DNA of 64,000 nucleotides from Cyathus striatus (Eukaryota > Basidiomycota > Agaricomycetes > Agaricales > Nidulariaceae). This document shows, one piece after another, positions 30,441-41,000 of the stretch (position 1 is the first letter of the stretch; each line of letters begins with the position of its first letter). The position numbers were made by a program, and so were the translations under genes. The notes beneath the pieces were generated by a model, which was given only the letters and a program-made list of their open reading frames with translations, made no database searches and was not told the origin of the DNA. The DNA lies in contig JAOVFP010000002.1 of NCBI GenBank assembly GCA_025738555.1, positions 4,030,001 through 4,094,000 of the forward strand, given 5' to 3'.

Positions 30441-31691
30441 TTACCCAACAACTGTGTGATTTGCAATGTGACGAGATGCAATCTGCTCGAAGGCTCTAAT
30501 GTAGGCTTCATATGCAAGCGAGCGCCAACGACCGTGCAGGCGGACTATCTCTGGTGCAACGCCTTTAGCCAGGTAAAAGGATGCTCCACCTATGCGGAAG
30601 GAGTGCCCAAAGGCATTCCCCCAGCCTGCTTGCGACAGGATGGTGTTGATGCGTGCCAGTGCTACTGTTTTGAGCATGGGACGCACTTGGCCTAGGCAGT
30701 CACGCCATGAGAACAGAGGGTCATCGTCACCACCCAGAGAAACCACTGAGAGATTGTGGAGGGCCAGAAGGGGGCACGCCCCCATTTGCTCCACTAGTAT
30801 AATCTCCTGTACCTCACTGGGTGCAGCTGTTTTGGCGCGTGGCAAACGTAGACAGGCAAATGGGCGCTTGTCCCCATCCTCCTCGATGGAGCATGCATCA
30901 CGTGATATGAATCGAGTCTTTGAGTAAGCTGCCTGGGAGGGAACTGATACTTCACCGAAACGCATAAGGCCAAAAAATGCAGCAGTACACATCGCCCAGA
31001 TGCATGCATCAAACGAGTCTGAAAGGCTGAGAGCAGCCCTCAGCACCTGCAACATGAGCAGAGTGACAGGTGGGCGAGGGGGGCGGCAATGTGCTGCTCC
31101 CTGAAGTCGTGCCATACCACGAAGAGAAAACTCCAGACGTTCCCGGTCAGCCTCCAAAAGTGGAGGTGGCCACCCTTGGGCAAGGTGCCAAGCATGCACT
31201 GCTGCCAGATACTTTCTTGCAGTGGGCACTGATATAGTCTCAAAGGGTGTGCCATCTGCAAAGTGGTGGTCCAGTGGATCTGGGTCTGTAACTGCCCAGA
31301 GCACAAAGGAGTGGAGTAACGGAAAGGAGGCAGGGAGCCTGTCTCCTTTGGCAATTGAAAAGACGTCACAGAATATGTGGAATTTCCGCAGTCCTGCCCC
31401 ATAGTTGGTGCTCTCGTCCAGGGAGGCACCAATGACACGGGACCAGACATGAAGGATGATTGGAATGGGAAGGATCGGAAGTGCTGGAGTGTTGGCACCA
31501 CACCAGAGGAAGATGCGTTGGCTGGAAGGACAAGGTGGACGGAGTGCGGATGGAGATAGCTGTAGTGCAGCTACCTTCTCTGCCACAAAAAGACCTGACT
31601 GTGCATCTGGGACAATGCGAATGGCAGATGCAGGCATTACCCTGATATCAAGAGGGGGGATAGATGGGCAGGTAAGGGCATGGGGGAGCAC
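30441..31691 (-). CDS. Tyrosine recombinase of the DIRS-type element
   Basis: An uninterrupted frame of about 416 codons. The N-terminal half resembles a SAM-like DNA-binding region (LRKFHIFCDV ... TARKYLAAVHAWH). The catalytic half holds the tyrosine-recombinase residues: the first arginine in FFGLMRFGEV, the H-x-x-R of GHSFRIGGASF, the W in HGRWRS, and the nucleophile candidate in AYEAYIR. It would integrate the circular DNA copy. The frame lacks a convincing ATG at its start, and it probably overlaps or is fused to the end of the RT/RNase H frame near 31,710. Unlike its neighbours it carries no obvious lesion. Confidence 0.82.
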   Translation of the reverse strand: MLPHALTCPSIPPLDIRVMPASAIRIVPDAQSGLFVAEKVAALQLSPSALRPPCPSSQRIFLWCGANTPALPILPIPIILHVWSRVIGASLDESTNYGAGLRKFHIFCDVFSIAKGDRLPASFPLLHSFVLWAVTDPDPLDHHFADGTPFETISVPTARKYLAAVHAWHLAQGWPPPLLEADRERLEFSLRGMARLQGAAHCRPPRPPVTLLMLQVLRAALSLSDSFDACIWAMCTAAFFGLMRFGEVSVPSQAAYSKTRFISRDACSIEEDGDKRPFACLRLPRAKTAAPSEVQEIILVEQMGACPLLALHNLSVVSLGGDDDPLFSWRDCLGQVRPMLKTVALARINTILSQAGWGNAFGHSFRIGGASFYLAKGVAPEIVRLHGRWRSLAYEAYIRAFEQIASRHIANHTVVG

Positions 31692-31699
31692 TCGGTCAT

Positions 31700-33140
31700 G
31701 CCAGGGAAACCAGTGAGGAAGGCTGGGATGTCTCCTCGAGAGAGTGCGTCAGAGATGTTGTCCCAGCTTGGAACGTATATTGCATGCAGGGAGATGCCAG
31801 AGTGAGTGAGGACACCATAAATCTTTTTGAGGACACGGTTTGTGCACTCGCTGCGTGATCAGCCCGAATTCACCACAGCCACTACGCCCTGGTTGTCTGA
31901 CCGCACTAGAAATGCTGACCCAGCATGGTCGGATGGACGGATGAGCTGGTGATGGAGGGCAAGGTGTAGACCAAGCTCGACTGCAATAGCTTCTGCCCAC
32001 CCAATGTTGAATTCGCAGTCGGGGCCCACACTGACTCCATCCTGGTATCGCCACACTCCCCACCTCCCTTGAACCACAACTCCAACACCAAAGGAGGAGC
32101 TGGCATCCCCCCACCATTGCAGGTCCAGCAGCTCGGAAGGGCACAGTGGAAGGGCGTTGGGAGATGATTCCATTATGAACCGCACCCAATCGAGGTCCTT
32201 GAGAACAGCAGAAGGAACATGTAGTCGGGAACGCTTGGAGTCGAAACCATTGGAGAAGGTCGCAATTGAGCGTAAGAAAGGTCGGATCGGGCGGAATATC
32301 GATGAGGCATGCACTAGCTTGCTGTGAAGGCTGGCCGCATCATGTGCTGAGAAGGTGGCTTTCCACACAGACCAGTCTCGCAATAGCATGATAACAGCTT
32401 TCACCTTGTCCAGTGGCAGGGCTACTCGCTTCTTCTCCAAATCCCAGTCGAAGCCAATGTACCGTTGGATCACTGAGAGAGGGCGTGTCTTTGACGAATT
32501 CCAGGGCACTCCAAGGTGACTGGTGACACCAATAAAATCCGCCTTGGACCATGTGTCGGAAGGCAAGGCGATGACAAGGAAGTCGTTGACCCACTTGATG
32601 ATGAGGTGGTACCCAGCAGCTTGATAAATTGCCACCAGCATATCAGCCACTTGACCAAAGACACCTGCACTGGATGCAAGACCAAAACAAACAGCACGGT
32701 CCACATACACTTTCCCTCGCCAGAAGACACAGATAAAATTTTGTTGCAGCAGGCAGACTGGGGTGATGTGGTAGGCAGACGAAATATCGAATGTTGCTGC
32801 ACGACACCCAGGAGGGAGAGAGAGAATCATGGCAGAAGCTTCGGCAAAGCTGCCCCACGATGTGGGGAAGGCATTGGGATTGATAAAGGAGTTGACAGAG
32901 GGGCAGGTGGGGTTGGAATGTGGATATGATAAATCCTGTATCATGCGCAAGGAGGCGGAGTGTGGCTTTGGAACCAGTCCCAGCAGGGAAGACATAAAGG
33001 GCCCAATCAGGGCTTCCAGCTCCTCTGGGGAGAAGGCCTGGGAGTAGCGGCCAGCCGCCTGCTCCTCGACAATGTATGCATCTATAAACTCTGGGTTGAT
33101 GCGAGACGAGGCATGATTTTTGAAATAAATGAGTGCAACT
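31700..33140 (-). pseudogene. Reverse transcriptase/RNase H of the DIRS-type element, damaged
   Basis: Reading from about 33,136, the linker (GRYSQAFSPEELEALIGPF) leads to the RT core (LGLVPK, LRMIQDLSYP, TFDISSAYHITPV, FGLASSAGVF). The catalytic box reads WVNDFLVI: the first of the two essential aspartates is asparagine (codon AAC at 32,585-32,587). RNase H follows (WWGDASSSFGVG, WAEAIAVELGL, RSDNQGV). An in-frame TGA at 31,859-31,861 interrupts the end, after which the frame continues in SECTNRVLKKIYG and SWDNISDALSRGDIPAFL. A frameshift near 33,137 separates it from its upstream part (DWQDVVSGIKSGFSV). Both the Asn change and the TGA fit C-to-T at CpG. Confidence 0.82.
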
Positions 33141-33276
33141 CAGGCTGGCAGAGATGCTGACACTGAAGCCGCTTTTGATTCCTGACACAACATCTTGCCA
33201 ATCATGCAGAATGTCAAGTCTGGACAGCGTCTGCTCAATCACCATGGCATTGAGCGGTGTGGCAATCCTACATGGA

Positions 33277-34701
33277 TCACTGGGAGACTGATGGACAGAG
33301 TCGGGCACCATGGGCTGTACTGGCACAGATTGAGCATCCATGGAAATGGGCACATACTGGGAAGTTGCAGGAGGACTCTTTGGTCCAACGGAAGCAGAAG
33401 GGGGAGCCATTGGGCGCCACGAGGCCATTGGGATGTCTAGCATCGGCTGAGAGCCTGGCAACAGGACGACCTGCCCTGGTTTGCGACGCTGAGCAGTCCT
33501 TCGGGAGGTGCCCAGTGCTGCTGCACCAAAAGCACAGCACATCAGAGGTTGGGGGAGGGCCTCTGGCATGCTTGGAAGGAGACTCAGGTGAAAAGGAGGA
33601 TGGGGCAGGACACTTGGCAGGGCTGGGAGGATACTGCACCGCTGCAAGCTTCGCAATTAAGGCTTGGTTAGTGACTAGCTGAAGGGCGTCTGTGTCCAAG
33701 GTGGACAGGTCATGAGCAGGATCGAGTGCTGCTGCTTCACGCTGGTGAATGTCATAGGCCACTGCGATGGGCCACGCATCCGCCTCCACACCCTGACAAC
33801 ATGCCAGATTCAGGACGACACATTGGTGGGCAAGAAGTGCATCCACATGGCTATCATCCCAGTGGTGACAGGTCCGGGCGATGTGGATGGTCGAAGCATC
33901 CATCCACTCAAGGGGCGAGATGTTCCGCTCAGCTGCACGATCTGGGCCTCTGGTCTGCAGGCCCTTGGCAGTGAACACCATCGCCTCCTCACCCCGGAGG
34001 GACTTGAGGCGTGCAGCCCAGGACAGGGCAGAGTATGGGACATAGTGGTATTGCTCAAAAGCATGGTCGATGCAGGGCAGGATGGCTGGACAGGGATGGG
34101 ACAATGGCTATGTCAGCAACGTGACTGAAGACGGGAAAGAGCACGCAAAATAAAATAAATAAATAAAATAAAACGATGGGCAGGGCTGAGCACGATGGCA
34201 AAGTGGGGACAGTGCCACAGGCGGGTGTAGCACGACGGGAAAAAGGTGGGAGCACAGTGCAAGGAAAGGATGGTACTCACCACTGTCCAATGCCTTCACT
34301 TTGTAGCCCGGCACAATAGTCCCAATGGACAATTTCTTTGGAGCAACTCTAGGTGCCGAAAAGGCTGCTAACGTGTCGCTATCTGCCACCATGCTGAACC
34401 GTGGCACTGAACGCTCCGCTTCGGTGACACGTGCGTTCGCGTTGGCAAGCACTGCTTCCAGTGCTCAAATTCTGGTTGCGTCGTCCAGCGGTTGAGGGGG
34501 GGGGCCTAAGTTGATGGCTGGGAAAAGAGCAGCCGGCACTGCGGGCCCTGGACTCCGAGTGTCTGCGGTTTCAGCAACAGGCACTTCTGCTCCAGTGGCT
34601 GTGCCAGTGGGAGTGGTATCACTTCACTCACCTGGCGGTGTTTGCGTGGGAGCCGGAGTGGTTAATGCGCGCGTCGTGTTCACTTCTCCAAGGTTAGTCA
34701 T
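33277..34701 (-). pseudogene. Gag-like ORF of the DIRS-type element, damaged
   Basis: The likely start is ATG 34,701 (MTNLGEVNTTRAL), 11 bp inside A1. TGA codons interrupt the frame at 34,624-34,626 and 34,465-34,467; both sit where CGA would keep the reading. After VTEAERSVPRFSM and GTIVPGYKVKALDS a probable intron or frame change follows (34,100-34,280), then a long frame of about 275 codons. Its end carries a zinc knuckle (CFWCSSTGHLPKDC, about 33,500-33,545) and a second Cys/His cluster (CNFPVCAHFHGCSIC), typical of nucleocapsid-like proteins of fungal tyrosine-recombinase retroelements. Confidence 0.72.
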
Positions 34702-34711
34702 TGATGTACGA

Positions 34712-34903
34712 AAATAAAACTGATACAGCTCTGCTGCTGGTGTGAAGAAAAACTGTGAACGCGAAGCTTTGTTGCTGACTTTACTGACGAGACGGTGGTA
34801 CAAGGCAAAGGGGCAGCAAATTTTGCTTGTCTTTGTTTGCCGCCTCAATGGACACTGCGACCAGCATGCATGGCTGTGCCACTTTGCCGGTAGCTCCGCT
34901 AAT
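34712..34903 (-). repeat. Split direct repeat A1 (outer)
   Basis: A 192-bp direct copy of A2, forming the 5' end of the element in its own orientation. The Gag-like ATG lies just beyond its inner edge. Confidence 0.87.
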
Positions 34904-35097
34904 CGCATGACCACAACGACCCTGTCGACGTGTCGGCACCGAATTTTACTGCCAAAAAATGTTTGAATAAAGTTAGTGGGAATAAGCTGATATGCGCATA
35001 TACAAAAAACTGATTTAAAATAAATAAATAATGGATAAATAGTAATCTATGTCGGTAATTAGAAATATGTATTTTTAGGTATAGTAAGTAGTATCGT

Positions 35098-38000
35098 TCA
35101 GCCACTTTTCTTCGATGACGGGTACTGAGATCTGGATCGATTGAAAATGCTAAATACTCGTTTGCGACTATTATTTGTCACTTTAACAGTATTGTCCATC
35201 GACTCTGGTTCGGCTGTAAAGGGCAGCGAGGTCAAGTGTTTCAGACCTGATTCATCATGCTGTCGTCCTTTGCCTTTCTTTGATGGTGATGCTCTTGTAT
35301 CGTTATCAGATCCTAGCATTCGACCTGGATGCAACAACTGTAAAGGATGTTCATGAGGCAGAGTAGATTTGGATGTTGTCCATTTAGTTTTCGAGATTAG
35401 CTCTCTTGCGACTGGCAGCACAGGAACAAGTGGCTGGTGGAGTGCCATTTTTACCCAGCCCTTCCATCCCATGTTGGAGGGTATAAACTGATTAACCAGC
35501 TCTTCAAACTATAACGTTTAATTTTTTCAGTTCCATATGCTCCACAATGAACGGAAAGGGCCTTACACTCCATGTTTGATTGTGATACTCTAGCTCTCGA
35601 GTTTTAATCCGAGCATCGTGGAACTCAAACGAGCCTTCCTTTACAATGCTCAGAAGGAGATCTAAACTATTCCCGACAACTATTGTCAGTATCCAATCAA
35701 ATGAAGCGTTTAGTGTTTTACAAACCTGGATATCTTCACGAGTACAAAAGTCTTTTGTGATGAACGCGTTTTCATCACTGCCGCATCGCCCGCATTGTCC
35801 TCCTCGACTCCAACATCTTCATTGTCATCTAACTTCCGATTCAACCCTGTCGCCTGAACTTGCCTTTGCACCATAAGAGATTCTGATGAATATGTCCTTT
35901 GGATGGTGAAGGGCTTGAGTAATCGAGTATCTTTACTCGAGCGAAGGTCTGTAAAAGATCTGGAAGAACCAAGCTTTCGCAATGGTGGCGTTAGAGTACT
36001 ATCTTTCGATTCCAAATTCGTATGATGAAGTGTTCGAGGCGAATCTAGTGAAGAACGAGAGGAAACAGGGCTTTTTATAACCACCTTTAACGGTGTTGCT
36101 GGAGTAGCCGGAGTGGTAGGCTGGCTACTTTCCTGCCTGTTTCGTCTTGAAGGCCAAACGTATTCCATGATTCGCCGTCCTACTTTTGCATCAATTTGCA
36201 GGCGCAGTGGATGCAAGTCCAACTCAAAGCATTCGTAGATCGCAATACCACCTACAGGAGGTAATATGGTCCAGTTAGCAAGCAAGAATAAACCTCTCTA
36301 AACACGAAAAGGAAGGTGAATTGGAAATGTCATTTAGTTGTTAAGGAACCAAATACCTTAAGCAGAGGGTGACTGGCTGGTTCGTAGTGCTTGGAAAGAA
36401 TTTCAGCCCATATAGCATGACGGGAGCCATCGAACGCAGTAAGGTCACCAATGGCAAGGTTATTTACCGTGGAACTATCCTGTCGACTAAGCCAATAAAA
36501 ATTGCTATCCTGAACCACAAGCTTTGCAAGCAGATTCCGTCGTTCATCTAACATCCTCCAAGATATCTCTGAGGACGATGCGTGGAGGAGCAGAGCAGAT
36601 TTCTGATCAGTTTGGTCATCAAAACGATCTTGAGCAAGCTTAATGGCGTCAAATAGCAGATTGAGTTCCTCAGCCAGCAAGAATATATGAGCTTTGAGCT
36701 TCATAAGAGCAAGCCTATCTGCCTCTTCTTCCAAACGTCGGGGATTACGCATAACTATTCTTTCACTTTTCATAGCATCCCGCAAACGACCTTGCAAATT
36801 AGACACAACGTTGGCAGCGGACTCAAGATCAGTGAAGTCATAGGTAAAGAGGAGAGTCTCCAGTTTATCGAGCCGTGTTTATGTGCAGCATCCGAGAAAA
36901 GTAGCAACTTCGTGACAATGTTGGAGATGATATGAAAATGCTCATCATTGGCGGAAACAGTGAACCTTGGAATATGAACTCTGATCAGATCCTAATAAGT
37001 CGTCAGGCATAATATTTGTTCTGATAAACGAGAACGAACAGTTTGGTCTTGAAGATGATTCGCTGCTAGTGACTTGTCGGTTGAGACTCGTGTGGCAACA
37101 GAAGTGACGTTATTTCGTAATCGAAGACGATTAAATTTATCATAATGAAATTTAGCATCTGTCTGTGGTACCAAGCGCTCGAAGTCACAACTTTCGCATC
37201 GAAGGTCTATCAGAACTTCTAAGGGAACATGACCATTCCCGAGAGTCTGTAGGCGCGTAGTTGCGAATGTTTGCAGGCCAGAAACAGATGAATAATTCCT
37301 GGAAGGATATGAGCCGAAGTCAGGACGTACTAAAAAGGCGAAACATCACCTTGACATCACTTTACCGCTAACAGAATCTTTCAGATTGGCATTATCCATT
37401 ATGGCGTACGATTGCAGTTTGGCATGAGCCGAAGCGACTATACATGCCTCTTTCGTACCCTCGCCTCGCATGATAATCTGAGGCTTGAGCAGGAGACAGC
37501 AATGGCTTCGTTTCAGTGATACACCTTCTGCCCAGCCATCCAAAGGATCGTTTCCTTCTGGAATATCACATACTGCATCGTTTGTTATTTCTACCGATGC
37601 CTTTTGATTATCGACTTTTAATATTTTTCGTAAGGCAGATGCAGCAAACTGGGCCGTGTTACTAGTGGATAGTCTGCCCTTTTCAGGTTCTTCCTCCGCT
37701 TCTGTTTGGGGCAATACTGTCTCAGCTTGATCGCGAATAAATTTGACAGCGCTTCAGATACTAGTTAGCTCAGAACTGGCAAACAATTTGTCTCCGCCGA
37801 CTCACCGAGTTGCCATATGATATTCAAATCCACGCCTGGCGCGTGAACAATAGTAATATTGGAGGACAATCTGACGTTTAAATTGTCAGTAACCGTAGAC
37901 ATTTTCTAGTACAAGTAAATAATTTAATAAACTTACATCACGTGTCGCACTATCCATGAAAATATTTGGACAATGAATCTGATACACGTTATCAAACTCT

Positions 38001-41000
38001 GCCCACTCGTCAGGAGACACAATGTCGGAAGGCATGTGGTAATGTTGATTCTGATCGGTGCTCGAGTGGGCTGCCTCTGAATTGCCTTCAGCCTCTTGCA
38101 GCACGGATACGTACTCCTCCAACAATGCAACCATCTTCTCTGTAGCACGTTTATCGAATCCCTATATATAATATATGAGCGTCAGTCGGAAACAAACATT
38201 ATTGATTAACCTGTTTCCATTTATTTAATTGGCTTTTAAGTTCTTCAATGCGTGCCAATGCCAGTCTGGCTTGCACCTGCAACACAGCTACCGAATATGT
38301 CAGTAAGGAGTTCTAGCTGTTAAACGCGATAACAACTTACTAGTTTCCTTTCCCAAAAGGCAAACATGCGACCGCTCAATACCGAACTTACTTGTCTGAG
38401 CATCCGGTGAGGACGTCAAAGCCGAGTTTCGTTTAAAGTATACAAAGTGTGGGCAAGTTGCTAGTGGAAGAAGGTGTAAGATGGGTGTTACCTGTGAAGT
38501 CCAATCCACCTCGACAAAGTCGTCCGAGTCATACCAATAAGATGACAAAGGAGTAGTAGGAATATTCGATCGCTTCCGATAATTACTTCTTTGAGAAGGC
38601 GCAGTCATTTCTACTGCTTGCTTTAGAGATTCGGCAAAAGTTGCAAGTAACACCTGAAGATCCAAGCCCTTCAATACTACTTCCGCCGCGTAGAATGGCT
38701 TCCTATGAATAATTTTCATTGCGTCTGAAAATGGTCCCACCACGGCAGTTTCCTCATCTCGTTGATGCATGTCAACCTGGAATTCTTCAATCATTCCTTT
38801 CACACCCACCCAAGGGGTAACGCCATCCACCCAAGCTGAAGGATGTCAGCAAATAATGTGTAACGTTGAATAAAGGTCTTACTTTCTCGTGAATCGTCAA
38901 TATAAGCATGTATAACAGACATATGCTGAACGTGGATGCGATATTTAAGTGTTGCCAAATGCCGCCCGAGCTTTGGAGACACATGCCGAGTGGGATAATA
39001 GTTACCCTGACGAACTGGTAGCGAAAGGACGCTATCGAAAAGAGACCACCAAGAGAAAAAATGAGCAAAAGATTTGGGAGTCAAGTGAAGACTGCTCGTA
39101 TTATGTAAACTAGACGAGGATGGAGAAAGAGAGGATGTTAAAGAAACAGAGAGGTGAATGAAGTCCGAGCGAAATCCGTTGTAAGAGTCATCTAGTCCCT
39201 GTTAGAAGAAAGATAAGAAAAAATACATCCGTTCTAAGAGACCACTAGCCTTTCGCTCAGGCTTTATCAACTTCTTTTCGAGCTTGACTGCATAATGAGG
39301 TTTGAAGTCGAAGAATCGGCATTTGCGATGGAAAGAGGTTTGCGCTTCACAAGGCTTGCATTCATGACCACACGCCCTTTCGAGCACAAACCCTACGCCG
39401 AAACGTATTCCAGAACCAAATTTCGCACAGACTTTTTGGAAAGCTTCGGACGATTGGGATGAATAAAAGATTGGATGAGTTGACTCTATTTGGATAGGGG
39501 AAGCCAGTCTAAAAAGTAAATTAGAAAACCCTACAATGGCATTCGGGTACATACTAACTTCGGGATTGCTATCAGCATAGAATTGCTGGTGACTTGAATA
39601 AGTTCCCCTTCATCATTGGTATATCCTACACGAAGTTCTGGGTCGCCTTGCCAACAGAGCACAAAACCAGCTCCGTCGTCATGTAGTTTGTAAGGATTCC
39701 GAGAGCCTTTTGGCTCACTCAGTAAAACAAACTACGAATGTATACGACGCATTACCTTTCAAATAAAGACGTACATCTCCATGGAACAGAATCCTTGCTT
39801 GCCAGTGGAAAACTAGCCGAACCTAGAAGTGGTTTAGGATGTAAAATCTGAATACCAACGTATGCCACTCACTTTATCCCAGAATCCCATAGCTGGAGAA
39901 GGATCTCGTGGTGGAGTGGAAAGAGTTTCAATGATCCTCATAACATCCTGAATTGCTGGTCCATAACTAACACTCCAGGAGAGCAGAGTGGCTTCGGAAG
40001 TAGGCACTTTGATAATAGGATTGGCGTAAGTTTTTACCGGCATAATAGTTTTCGGAACAGACAGAAATAACGGGTTTGCGCCTTGACTTTCACCAATGAC
40101 AAGGCAAGATATCCAATCTACGGATAATTCGGTTCCCATTTCTTCTCCAATTACAAGGTCGGTGTCAAAAGAAAATGCCACTGCGTCTGAGTCGCCACTT
40201 ATGGGGACACTAACCAAAGGCAAAGGATAATCACGCAACGTGATTCGCAACGAAGATAGAGAGACGAAGATATGCATGGGAATCAATAGTGAAAAAAGGG
40301 TATCAAGGGGAAGTCCGTCTCCGTGGGTATTCATAAACAGCGGTAGATCATCCAGTGCAAAGGAAGGGGGGGCAATACTGAGATCTAAATTAGATAAAGT
40401 GGCGCGAATTAAGGGAGGGGTTCCTTGTGACTTGGATTCCGAAACTATATTAGGCACCTTGTTCTTGGAGCGTCGCAAGACACTGTCGCCAGCTAGCTTA
40501 TGGGATATAGCGCTCTCCTCTCTAGACCATGTCTCACGACCTTTCTCAAGACGAAGGGACCAGTCGAGCTGATGAACATCATCTAAGCGACGCCTAGCCT
40601 CTTCAATAGTTACAGAATGAGCACTGTTAAATCGATATCCCAGATCACCATTAGAAATATCTGTGTGGCCTTGGATAGCAGCCACTTTGGCCATAAATGC
40701 TTCTTCTCGTTCCTGGCGACGAGAAGCTGCTTCTCGCCCTTCACGCCATATTAGCCCCAGTCTTGTTTCGAATGGGTCATCTTGAGCTTCTAAACACAAG
40801 CACTGTATGTGGAAAGTCAGCCTGGGAATGGACTTGGGCCCTTCAGCCTCTGGAGAAGGCATATCTGAAAACAAGCCAGCCACTGTCATATGGATAGTAT
40901 GCCGCAATGCCTTCGCTATAACACTAATATCGAAAATAAGGTCGGCCAGGATGAAACCATGAGGTATTCTCAAACGAGCACCGTTACCTTCAACTTCGAT

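Larger units (their letters stand above)
29780..34903 (-). mobile_element. PAT/DIRS-type tyrosine-recombinase retrotransposon with split direct repeats, degenerate
   Basis: On the minus strand the order is A1 (34,903-34,712), Gag-like ORF, RT/RNase H, tyrosine recombinase, B1 (30,400-30,305) directly abutting A2 (30,304-30,113), then B2 (29,875-29,780). A1/A2 are 192 bp each and B1/B2 are 96 bp each. This A1-ORFs-B1A2-B2 arrangement is the split direct repeat of PAT-like elements, which replicate through a circle and integrate by a tyrosine recombinase without an integrase or target duplication. Several nonsense and frameshift lesions make the element non-autonomous. Its A1 end lies 195 bp from the stop codon of the FMP27 gene. 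Confidence 0.88.

Noticed and set aside
30113..34903. A1/A2 as LTRs of an ordinary LTR retrotransposon
   Set aside because: They do not enclose an integrase. A2 abuts B1 and a second repeat pair B1/B2 exists, which fits split direct repeats with a tyrosine recombinase.
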